DNA of 41,261 nucleotides, from contig JBAZOJ010000007.1 in the NCBI GenBank assembly GCA_041648755.1, forward strand, positions 1-41,261. Direction: 5' to 3'. Under the pieces are notes generated by a model. The model worked only from the letters and a program-made list of their open reading frames with translations. It was not told the origin of the DNA and did no database searches. Position 1 is the stretch's first letter. Each line of letters starts with the position of its first letter. Source of the DNA: JBAZOJ01 sp041648755. Its GTDB lineage: Bacteria > Planctomycetota > B143-G9. Positions 34,600 to 41,261 of the stretch are shown here, one piece after another. The translations under genes and the position numbers were made by a program.

Positions 34600-35835
34600 C
34601 TATTCCTTCTTCTCCTCACCATCGTACACGACAAGATGGAAGGGCAAGTCGCAGCACAGTTGAAGGGTCGCGGCAGCAACCCTGTATGTGAACACCTGCT
34701 GGCTCTTGAAGCCATACTTCTCGGTCAGCAGGCCGGGGAACGATGCCCGGGTTGTTACCACAGCGATTGCGCTTTTCAGATGGGCTCGGAACTCAGGAGC
34801 TTTGCCGGATCTGCGCACAGTATCCCCGACGCAGTAGCGAAACAGCAGCCAGCAGTAGTCTCGCTGCGCCACGCGCACCTCTGCCTCGTCGAGCGTCAAT
34901 AGCCGCTCCAGCGGGAAGAAGCCCGTCCCAGTCTTCTTGGCCTCGTCGAAGGCAACCGGTTGTCCCACGCGTGCCTCCGCCGCTTGGACGAGGGCAAATA
35001 TCTCCTCCCACATTACTGATACATCATCCGCCGATGCGAGCCCCTGAGACCACATCTGCGAGTAGCTTTCAGGGATGTAGAAATACGTAGCGCCGACGGT
35101 CAGCGCAGGGATGCTCTCGTGATTGGGTGGCATCAGCTTGTCCAGCCATCGGCCCGTCACGCACTCAATGACCGGCACCTCGCAGCCCGCGACTCCCGGT
35201 CTGAGCCAGACAATCCATCCGGCGGAATCGGGCAGGGGGTTGTCAGGCTCGGCCCTGTTCTTCCTGGAATACTCGGCGGAATAGCAGGCGGACAGGAAGT
35301 CACCGTACGCGCTTTCATTACTGCAGATCACGAGCGCGATCCGCTCCACGGAAGGGGGATCGTCGAGAGATAGATAGGCGGCATGCGCCTTCCATGCACC
35401 CTCGAGCAGAAAGGCAATGGACTCCACCCGATCCTTCTGAGGACCCTTCGTGTCTGTGAACACGATGCAATGTCGCGTCAGGATGTAGTTCCAGTCCTTG
35501 AGCAGCGCGGCGTAGCTACGGGGCGCCAGCCACGCGGCAACGCTTTCTCTGACCGCTGCCTCCAACTGCGCGTGTTCCGCCGCGAGCCCTGCGAAACGAT
35601 TCAACTCGGAGCATTTGGGGCAGGGGATCCAGCCACAGTTGATGATTTTCGACTTCGGCCTGCGCTCGACCGCGGAATCGAACTGGACTGCTTCGAGCAG
35701 CTTGCCGGGCGGCGCCGTTATTTTGCCTGCATCTTGGCATAGCGGACATGGCTTCGCCACATCCTCGCCGCTTGCTGCCAGGGCAGCGAAGAGAAGAAGT
35801 CCACCCGCGAGCCAAGCCACGCTGAGTGCTTTCAT
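34600..35835 (-). CDS. Secreted protein with two CxxC motifs, unknown
   Basis: 411 residues. The ATG at 35835 has GGAGG eight bases upstream and a signal peptide (MKALSVAWLAGGLLLFAALA). Just after cleavage come CPLCQDAG and, about 35 residues later, CPKCSE, a spacing that suggests a zinc ribbon or a disulphide pair. The rest (about 310 residues) is alpha/beta, without recognised motifs; there is no HExxH-type active site. It heads a transcript with the SUMF1 lipoprotein. Promoter 35855-35882 lies directly upstream. Confidence 0.78.
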   Translation of the reverse strand: MKALSVAWLAGGLLLFAALAASGEDVAKPCPLCQDAGKITAPPGKLLEAVQFDSAVERRPKSKIINCGWIPCPKCSELNRFAGLAAEHAQLEAAVRESVAAWLAPRSYAALLKDWNYILTRHCIVFTDTKGPQKDRVESIAFLLEGAWKAHAAYLSLDDPPSVERIALVICSNESAYGDFLSACYSAEYSRKNRAEPDNPLPDSAGWIVWLRPGVAGCEVPVIECVTGRWLDKLMPPNHESIPALTVGATYFYIPESYSQMWSQGLASADDVSVMWEEIFALVQAAEARVGQPVAFDEAKKTGTGFFPLERLLTLDEAEVRVAQRDYCWLLFRYCVGDTVRRSGKAPEFRAHLKSAIAVVTTRASFPGLLTEKYGFKSQQVFTYRVAAATLQLCCDLPFHLVVYDGEEKKE

Positions 35836-35854
35836 AGTCCCATCCTCCAAATTC

Positions 35855-35882
35855 ATTCTACCTCAGGGAGCGGGTCGGACAA
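35855..35882 (-). promoter_or_regulatory. Promoter of CxxC-protein gene
   Basis: On the minus strand TTGTCC (35877-35882), a 16-base spacer and TAGAAT (35855-35860). Predicted start near 35848 gives a leader of about 13 bases that just includes the GGAGG ribosome site. Confidence 0.5.
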
Positions 35883-36005
35883 GAGGGAAAACTCGAACCG
35901 GAACAGAGATAGGCAGATACGGCCTGCCTGCCCGGTGTGCGGAAACTGCATCGCGGGCAATAATCGGCAATCGGCGAGGAGGAGAGCTGGTCCGTCCAAT
36001 CAGGA

Positions 36006-36029
36006 TTGAACTCGTTCAAGCGGGCCCGC
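36006..36029 (+). promoter_or_regulatory. Adjacent palindromes upstream of sigma-LRR gene
   Basis: TTGAAC-TC-GTTCAA (36006-36019) is a perfect 14-base palindrome and is followed at once by the palindrome GCGGGCCCGC (36020-36029). Together they also pair as CGTTC-AA-GCG / CGC-GAACG with loop GGCC, followed by CTTTTCAGTTTTTT, a terminator-like arrangement about 90 bases before the sigma gene. Operator or attenuator are both possible. Confidence 0.4.
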
Positions 36030-36118
36030 GAACGACTTTTCAGTTTTTTGCGCATATCTGAGACCGGGACCGGCACATTGATTGCAGGAACGGACAATAT
36101 CGTCGCAAGGAGAAGCCC

Positions 36119-38941
36119 ATGAGCGAAGACCTGATCCTACTGAAACGCTACGCCGAAAAGGGCGATGCGCGCGCCTTTGCGGAGCTTGTGCACCGGCATG
36201 CAGGATTGGTGTACTCGACCTGTCTGCGCATTACCCGTCGGCCAGCCGACGCTGAGGATGCTACGCAGGAGACTTTCCTGTGCCTGGCGCGGGGTTCCTC
36301 GCAGGTGCGTGAGTCGGTAGCAGGATGGCTGTTCCGCGTGGCTCGGCGCGTATCCTGCGAAAAGGTCAGGTCGGAAAAGGTCCGCAGACAACGTGAGGAG
36401 GGCGCTTTGCAGGATGACACATTGACCGAAGGGCAATCGTGGGCCGAAATTGCACCGCACGTTGACGAGGCACTTTCGTTGATGCCTGACGAAATCCGCA
36501 GTTCCGTTATCAGCTACTACCTTGAAGGAAAGAATCAGGCCCAGATCGCCGCCGAACTCGGCGTGACGCAGTCAACTGTGTCGAGGCGTCTGGAAACAGG
36601 CATCTCGGAAGTCCGGGGGCATCTGCTGCGCGCGGGAGTGGTGATGAGCGCGGCAGTGATTGCCACAACGCTTGCGCAGGGCGCTGCCCAGGCAGCTCCT
36701 CATTCTCTACTGGTTTCGCTTTGCAGGATTGGGGTCTCCGGTGTGGGAACGGGGACTGCATCCGGCGGGGTCGGCTCTGGAGCCACCGCTGGCGGGGGAG
36801 CCCCCCTTGCCATTGGCAAGTTTTTCGCCGCCACGGCGGCGCTGATGGCGCTCGTAATGGGGCTCGCAGCCTGTATTCTGCTGGGGGGAAACTCTCAGCT
36901 CCAGCAACTCCCCATGGGTTATGCCGAGGACGTGGAAGAGAAAGCAACGGGATTCAACTCTTCCGCGCAGTTACAGATCTGGGAGGAACACGAGAACCTC
37001 CTCCCGTTCAGTATGGGCGAGCCCTGGGGATTCTGGCTTATTGACCGCTATCCGGTCGTGGGCGTGACGCCGACATTCGACGGCAAGCCGTTCGTCCCGG
37101 AAGCGGATGCGTTCTGGGGAGTCCGAATTCCCCAGCCTCTTTTGCCCGGGCCGTTTGCACTCCTCACCGAGGAACTGACCAGGAAGGACGTCAAGCGGCT
37201 CTCTGTCTATTGGGGCTACGATTATCTTATCCTGGAGAACCCCTTCGTGCAGCCGACCGTAATATGCGAGACCTCGGAAGAACACTTCGCGGCAATCGGG
37301 AAGATGAAGCAACTCGAGTACCTGGCGCTAAGGGATTGCCAACTAACTCCGGATGCGTTCGAACAGATCGGCGACCTGCCGAACTTGAAGGACCTGCACA
37401 TCACCTACCAGTCTCCGCGAATACAGGGCAGACCGGACCTCTCCGGGATCGAACGGTGCAACAAACTCGAGAGGCTCGCGCTGTACTGTTCCTGGGTGGA
37501 CGAGACCGACGTGGAGGCTATCTCGGGACTGAAAGCGCTTAAGCACCTGGCATTGCCAAGCTTCCGGCTTACTTCGGGCGCCGCGCTGGCGATTTCAAAG
37601 CTCGAATCGCTCGAATACCTCTGCGTACAGGGCTTCGAACCCGATTGCGACTTCTCTCCCCTGCTGAACCTCAAGAACCTCAAGGGCCTGAACCTGCTGG
37701 GAATGGGGGAGGGCGAAAAGCCCGTCAGCGAGGACCTTCGCAAGATTTGCGAAGCCCTGCCGCTGGAAAGCCTCTACATCCGCGGGCCATTCCAGGGCGA
37801 CCTGGAGATACTGGCCGCTTGCCCGAAGCTGAAGGAACTGGGGCTCGCATTTGCGGGTGCCATGCCGGGAGACATCGCGACCCTGTCCAAGCTGCAGGGG
37901 CTGGAACACTTGTTTATCCTCAGCTCAAGCATTAATGAGGAAGCTCTGTCCGCGATCTGCGAACTCAAAAATCTGCGTTACCTGGGATTCTCCCGCGTGA
38001 GTTTCAACGTGCAGCCTGAGGCTTTCGAGGATCTTGGCAACCTGTCTGAGCTGCGATTCATCGGTGCGGACACCAATTCGCCAATATTCGCCAACTTGTT
38101 CGACGCCGTTGCGCAGTTGCCCAAGCTTCATTCGACGGCCTTCTACTCGATCGGAACCATCCCCGTCACGGACGAGATCATCAAGTCCCTGGCGCGCTGC
38201 CGCAGCCTGCAGAACGTGATGACCGATGCCAGATATCTTTCCGACGAGGCGCTGGGTTTGTTCGCCACAATGCCCAATCTGAAGATGCTGAACCTGTCGA
38301 GTTGCCTGAACTTGACGGACGAGGGGATCCGCAAGCTCAGCGCGAGCCCCAGCCTCACCGAGCTTGTGTGCATCTACGCACTGAATCTTGGCCCCGCATC
38401 GGCGAAGTATCTCGCTTCGTGCAAGACGCTCGCATGCGTGAGCCTGACCACAACGGGCCTGACCACCGCCGACCTGGAGCCGCTGAAGGCGAATCCCGCG
38501 GTCCGTTACGTCGAGAACTTCACTTTCTCGGGCGGCGACGCCGAGTTCGAGCGCAACGTGTATCCTGTCGTGAGTGACCGCACTTTCCCCGAATTCGTCA
38601 AGGCGCTCGAAAAGCACCGCGCGTCACACGATGGCGCGATGCCGCCCACAGGACAACTGCCGGACGGCTTCCCGACTGTTGGCCGGGGATACAGGTACAT
38701 TCAATTCACTTCCGATGTGGGTGAGAAGTACTTGCTGCTCGCGATCCCGTGCGGGCTGGGAATCGGCAAGCGCGCGTTTGCACTGGACGAGGGCGGCAAC
38801 ATCTGGTCAGCGCAGTTGACGACCGAGGATGAACTGAAAAAGCTGGGCGAGATTACACCGGGGGAAGTTGACTTCAACTCTGAGGACGCGCGGATCAAGC
38901 AGCCGGTGGAGTTTGCGTTCCTGAAGCGGATCAAGGAGTAG
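36119..38941 (+). CDS. ECF sigma factor fused to membrane segment and LRR domain
   Basis: 940 residues in one frame. Residues about 8-82 are sigma-70 region 2 (DAEDATQETFLCLARG; GWLFRVARRVSCEKVR). Residues 112-165 are region 4, with HTH KNQAQIAAELGVTQSTVSRRLE. An Ala-rich hydrophobic stretch (about 172-200), a Gly-rich linker (206-228) and a clear transmembrane helix (235-256) follow. A leucine-rich repeat solenoid runs from about 390 to 795 (LEYLALRDC, LKDLHITY, LKMLNLSSC units of about 23-25 residues), ending in a 145-residue C-terminal domain. If only the 235-256 helix crosses the membrane, the LRR is outside and the sigma domain inside, a membrane-tethered sigma factor. AAGGAG lies six bases before the ATG. 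Similar sigma factors with long C-terminal extensions are known from Planctomycetes; an LRR sensor would need release or a conformational step to reach RNA polymerase. Confidence 0.9.
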   Translation: MSEDLILLKRYAEKGDARAFAELVHRHAGLVYSTCLRITRRPADAEDATQETFLCLARGSSQVRESVAGWLFRVARRVSCEKVRSEKVRRQREEGALQDDTLTEGQSWAEIAPHVDEALSLMPDEIRSSVISYYLEGKNQAQIAAELGVTQSTVSRRLETGISEVRGHLLRAGVVMSAAVIATTLAQGAAQAAPHSLLVSLCRIGVSGVGTGTASGGVGSGATAGGGAPLAIGKFFAATAALMALVMGLAACILLGGNSQLQQLPMGYAEDVEEKATGFNSSAQLQIWEEHENLLPFSMGEPWGFWLIDRYPVVGVTPTFDGKPFVPEADAFWGVRIPQPLLPGPFALLTEELTRKDVKRLSVYWGYDYLILENPFVQPTVICETSEEHFAAIGKMKQLEYLALRDCQLTPDAFEQIGDLPNLKDLHITYQSPRIQGRPDLSGIERCNKLERLALYCSWVDETDVEAISGLKALKHLALPSFRLTSGAALAISKLESLEYLCVQGFEPDCDFSPLLNLKNLKGLNLLGMGEGEKPVSEDLRKICEALPLESLYIRGPFQGDLEILAACPKLKELGLAFAGAMPGDIATLSKLQGLEHLFILSSSINEEALSAICELKNLRYLGFSRVSFNVQPEAFEDLGNLSELRFIGADTNSPIFANLFDAVAQLPKLHSTAFYSIGTIPVTDEIIKSLARCRSLQNVMTDARYLSDEALGLFATMPNLKMLNLSSCLNLTDEGIRKLSASPSLTELVCIYALNLGPASAKYLASCKTLACVSLTTTGLTTADLEPLKANPAVRYVENFTFSGGDAEFERNVYPVVSDRTFPEFVKALEKHRASHDGAMPPTGQLPDGFPTVGRGYRYIQFTSDVGEKYLLLAIPCGLGIGKRAFALDEGGNIWSAQLTTEDELKKLGEITPGEVDFNSEDARIKQPVEFAFLKRIKE

Positions 38942-39346
38942 GCAAGACAATGAACAATGATCAATGATGAATGCTGACCCTCCTACGCCGCGCCTCCGGA
39001 GGGCAAAATAAGAGATAGAGCTGGAGAAGAAAGCAGCCGTCTCACCCACAGGGTCATCCCCCGCTGCATACAGCGGCGGCAGACGCGAAGGCGTACCCAG
39101 TATCCCCCTGAAGGGTGACGAGGGCGCGAAGCAGGATTTGCCAGAGCCAAAGACTCTGAAGCGGAAAAGAGGGTAAGCCTGTTTCCCTTAAGTCCGCGAA
39201 GGGAAGACAAGCCGAGAAGCGGGCAGGAACAAGCAGCAGAGAACCACCTGAGCCGGACACCCACCGATGAAGAGAGGCTCGCGGGATCTACATCGCCCGC
39301 GCAAGCCTCGCGGCAGACTCGAGATCTGATCGGAGTAACATCTCGG
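38942..39346. other. Intergenic region with interspersed repeat
   Basis: No gene is supported. It holds the ATGAATG-type short repeat (about 38949-38975), an inverted copy of the left-end repeat (39029-39120) with a small hairpin CCGCTG-CATA-CAGCGG (39061-39076), and a GC-rich imperfect inverted sequence GAGGCT...GCGGG / CCCGC...AGCCTC around 39273-39305. Confidence 0.55.
39029..39120 (-). repeat. Interspersed repeat, copy 3 (inverted)
   Basis: Reading the minus strand, the core unit at 39091-39120 matches the left-end copies at 191-255 at almost every base. The tail GTGAGACGGCTGCTTTC (39029-39045) is identical to 263-279. Between core and tail this copy carries about 40 extra bases including a hairpin. 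The opposite orientation, nearly 39 kb from the first copies, makes this an inverted repeat pair across the window. Confidence 0.7.
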
Positions 39347-39643
39347 CTACCGGCCTTGCCGAGTTATTTTTTTGAATGCCCGGATGACCAGGGCCTGATC
39401 CCCGGCAAGCTGCTCCAGGTCAGCGATCTTCTTCTCGAGTACCTCGATCCTCGCATCAGGCTTTCCGGCGGGATGCCCCATCCCCTCGCGCAGCAGATCC
39501 AGCGCCTGATCCTTGAGCTTGTTGGCATAGGTGGAACTGATTTGCCACTTCCGGCACACCTCCTCGTGAGACAGCTTTCCGCCTATGAGATCAAGGGCGA
39601 TCTCGGCCTTCTGCTCGTCCGTGAACTCCCTTTCTTCGGTCAT
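39347..39643 (-). CDS. IS3-type transposase OrfA, orphan
   Basis: 98 residues: an N-terminal HTH (FTDEQKAEIALDLIGG, EEVCRKWQISSTYANKLK) then a leucine-zipper-like coiled coil (IEVLEKKIADLEQLAGDQ), the OrfA layout of IS3-family elements. AGGAGG lies five bases before the ATG. Near the 3-prime end is a run of seven A (39367-39373 on the minus strand), the type of slippery site that IS3 elements use for OrfAB frameshifting, but the -1 frame ends after about 25 codons and no OrfB follows. It is probably a decayed element or a lone DNA-binding relic. Confidence 0.75.
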   Translation of the reverse strand: MTEEREFTDEQKAEIALDLIGGKLSHEEVCRKWQISSTYANKLKDQALDLLREGMGHPAGKPDARIEVLEKKIADLEQLAGDQALVIRAFKKITRQGR

Positions 39644-39664
39644 TTCAACCTCCTGTGACCGCGC

Positions 39665-39716
39665 TTTGCAGTAGCTTCTCCGCTTCGGCTTCCGGCCTCG
39701 CGGATCAGCTACTGCA
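39665..39716. repeat. 11-bp inverted repeat upstream of orfA
   Basis: TTGCAGTAGCT (39665-39675) and AGCTACTGCAA (39706-39716) are perfect inverted repeats 30 bases apart, about 20 bases before the orfA start. They could be an operator or one end of the element; no partner copy is seen at the other side of orfA. Confidence 0.45.
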
Positions 39717-39768
39717 ATTATACGAGATCACTCTATCCTGTGTCTCACGTTTTGAGGGGGCCAGTATG

Positions 39769-40224
39769 CTACCCACCACCTTGGGGTACAAGGTTCGGAT
39801 GGTTCTCTGCGAGCCAGGCAAGGATCTCCTCGCGGAATTCACGGGCCTCGGCACGAATCTCCTCGGCATCATGTTCCGATATCTCCCCGGCGCGATCATA
39901 GTCGGTAACGTTCCGCTTTGAGCGGCAGTTGTCGAAGTAGTAAGCGCGCGCGTTAGCGTGTGCCCCCATGATCTCCGGCAACACGTGGAATGTGACCCAG
40001 TGATGCCCAGATCCCTTGGCCCTGTAACCGCATGCGAGAAGTGCTATCGTTGCGAGCTGCAGTGCGGCATTGTAAGCAGTGGTGAAGCGGAGATCTGTCG
40101 ATATCTGAAGAATTGCGGCATCCGCCAGATCGCGATCCACCACGCGCAAGAGGTCAGCCACTTCCCTGGCAGACGTCTTGTGCGCGACGACACGTCCATC
40201 AGCCAGTAGTTCTCTCAAGTTCAC
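39769..40224 (-). CDS. HEPN-domain protein, probable toxin
   Basis: 151 residues from a GTG at 40224, which has TTGGAG six bases upstream; a TTG 12 bases earlier lies inside that site. The protein is all-helical and contains R68-x5-H74 (RAKGSGH, then His75), the HEPN ribonuclease-type R-x4-6-H motif. The 5-prime end overlaps the MNT gene by 26 bases. HEPN proteins paired with MNT nucleotidyltransferases form toxin-antitoxin modules (HEPN/MNT type): the HEPN partner is an RNase toxin, the MNT partner inactivates it, in some systems by AMPylation. Nothing shows that this pair is active. Confidence 0.78.
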   Translation of the reverse strand: MNLRELLADGRVVAHKTSAREVADLLRVVDRDLADAAILQISTDLRFTTAYNAALQLATIALLACGYRAKGSGHHWVTFHVLPEIMGAHANARAYYFDNCRSKRNVTDYDRAGEISEHDAEEIRAEAREFREEILAWLAENHPNLVPQGGG

Positions 40225-40873
40225 GCTCGTCTCCAATAAGGAAGAGTTTGTCCCCCTTCAGAATTTCCGAGATGAAGTGGTTGCCTTGTACGTTCTTAGC
40301 CTTGAACTCGTCAATCGGGTAGACTGTCGTGTTGAATTCCCGGCCCAGTCTACGACCTACAGGCCCGAGAACAGCAGCGGCTTCCTTGAGGGACAGGTTT
40401 CCCACGATGAGAATATCGACGTCGCTCGCCTCAGTTTCCTCGCCACGGGCGAAAGAACCGTAGATAAAGGCAACCTGCACACGATCAGCCAACGAGGCCA
40501 AAGATGTGCGCAGGACTCCACCCAATCCCAAGGTTTTCAGGATGACCCGTTTCAGATCTTCAAACACGGAGGACTTTCGGTTGGCCCGATAGTACGCCCT
40601 GTTCCCGCGGGGCATTTTTGTAACAAGACCCAGCTTCTCCAGGCGAGCAAGCGCACGTTGGACGGTGTAGAGGCCAGCCCCGACCAGATCTGCCAATTCC
40701 CTCTGGTAGAAGTCCTTTTCGGCATGCGTGAGGAAAGTAGTAAGAAGTCTGGCCAGCGTCCGGGACGCAAAAAGGCCTTCCCAATCTCTACCACCAATTG
40801 CCTTGGTCGTTCGACCAACGCTTTTGGTCGTTTTCACTTTCTGTGTGACCTTGATTCGGCCCTCACTCTTCAT
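40199..40873 (-). CDS. MNT-type nucleotidyltransferase with N-terminal winged HTH
   Basis: 224 residues from the ATG at 40873 (TCTGGAG eight bases upstream). The open frame continues to 41098 but that part is Ser/Gly-rich and not homologue-like. Residues about 38-98 are a winged HTH (REL...GLYTVQRALARLEKLGLV). The minimal nucleotidyltransferase motif is GSFARGEETEASDVD, with Asp151 and Asp153 as metal ligands; a third acidic residue is not clear (NTTVYPIDEF). It sits upstream of and overlaps the HEPN gene, the antitoxin position in such modules. The HTH could autoregulate the pair. Confidence 0.8.
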   Translation of the reverse strand: MKSEGRIKVTQKVKTTKSVGRTTKAIGGRDWEGLFASRTLARLLTTFLTHAEKDFYQRELADLVGAGLYTVQRALARLEKLGLVTKMPRGNRAYYRANRKSSVFEDLKRVILKTLGLGGVLRTSLASLADRVQVAFIYGSFARGEETEASDVDILIVGNLSLKEAAAVLGPVGRRLGREFNTTVYPIDEFKAKNVQGNHFISEILKGDKLFLIGDERELERTTG

Positions 40874-41261
40874 TTGTTTGTCTCCAGATTCGTCGCCTCC
40901 GTTCGCAGCGGCGCACGAACTGACCTTTGCTGATCCCGTGTTCGAAGTACACTGCGACGATACAGGCGACATGACTCCTTGCGATGCGGTTCTCGAGTCA
41001 CTCGCGACAGACATCCATACTATCCGCTCTTCACGGCAAGAGTCAAGCGGAAATGCTCTCAAATGGGGATCAGATAACTGCCGAATAAGGACCTCCACGC
41101 GGAGTCAATGATAGGAAGCGGAGGATGATCATCGCGCGCGCGAAGGCGCACAATGTCCACATGAAGGTTCGTACCGCTTAGCTTCCCTGTAACCGGCCAT
41201 TTGTCAACGTTGGAGACCATTTCGCCAGCAAACCTGCCCGGATCCGCCCTCCCGCGTTATT
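40874..41261. other. Right-end region, no supported gene
   Basis: I see no confident gene here. A 53-residue minus-strand frame (41059-41220) has no domain or ribosome site. The region presumably holds the promoter of the MNT/HEPN pair, but I could not choose a -10/-35 pair with confidence. Confidence 0.4.

Noticed and set aside
40874..41098. N-terminal extension of the MNT protein
   Set aside because: It is Ser/Gly-rich and unlike the family, while the ATG at 40873 has a good ribosome site.
41059..41220. 53-residue minus-strand open frame at the right end
   Set aside because: It has no ribosome site, no domain signal and is too short to be distinguished from chance.

Overview
This is a moderately GC-rich bacterial chromosome fragment. 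It encodes many exported proteins and lipoproteins, a forkhead-associated (FHA) Ser/Thr kinase, an ECF sigma factor fused to leucine-rich repeats, SUMF1-fold proteins and a large hybrid histidine kinase. That mix is typical of the Planctomycetes/PVC group and neighbouring candidate phyla. No rRNA or other phylogenetic marker is present apart from Der and an RlmI-like methyltransferase, so the phylum is an inference. I saw no tRNA, rRNA or CRISPR array.

Layout. Positions 1-503 are non-coding, with an interspersed repeat and a terminator. Positions 504-6401 (minus) hold an anti-sigma-like membrane protein with its own ECF-type promoter, and an operon of FHA-kinase, HD-GYP protein and a PDZ protein with a degenerate HtrA-like region. 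Positions 6507-10157 (minus) encode a 1216-residue secreted protein resembling heparinase II/III lyases. Divergent from it are a serine/proline-linker lipoprotein and a WalJ-like metallo-beta-lactamase fold hydrolase (plus). Positions 13246-18818 (minus) hold two tandem paralogous secreted LRR-like proteins, a small lipoprotein and a membrane protein. A hybrid sensor kinase (18967-22071, plus) is divergently transcribed from that membrane protein.

Positions 22077-30149 (minus) form a seven-gene operon packed with overlaps: der, an MBL-fold hydrolase, a metallophosphoesterase/thioredoxin-fold fusion, a peptidase-like lipoprotein with a PDZ domain, a small membrane protein, a double-HTH S24 autocleaving repressor and an RlmI-like rRNA methyltransferase. 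Positions 30490-32344 (plus) hold a two-gene AAA ATPase plus DUF4276 (TOPRIM-like) module that looks like an anti-phage system. Positions 32381-35835 (minus) encode two exported proteins, one a SUMF1-fold lipoprotein. Positions 36119-38941 (plus) encode the ECF sigma / membrane segment / LRR fusion. The right end is accessory DNA: the same interspersed repeat in inverted orientation, an orphan IS3-type orfA and a HEPN/MNT toxin-antitoxin pair.

How it fits together. Much of the window is envelope sensing and signalling: anti-sigma, FHA-kinase, HD-GYP, hybrid kinase and sigma-LRR. These genes sit among exported proteins of unknown function. Several strong-looking promoters lie so close to the start codon that the mRNAs should be almost leaderless, while most other genes have good Shine-Dalgarno sites. 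The best candidates for an undescribed system are the sigma-LRR fusion, the ATPase/DUF4276 pair, and the der operon with its autocleavable repressor.
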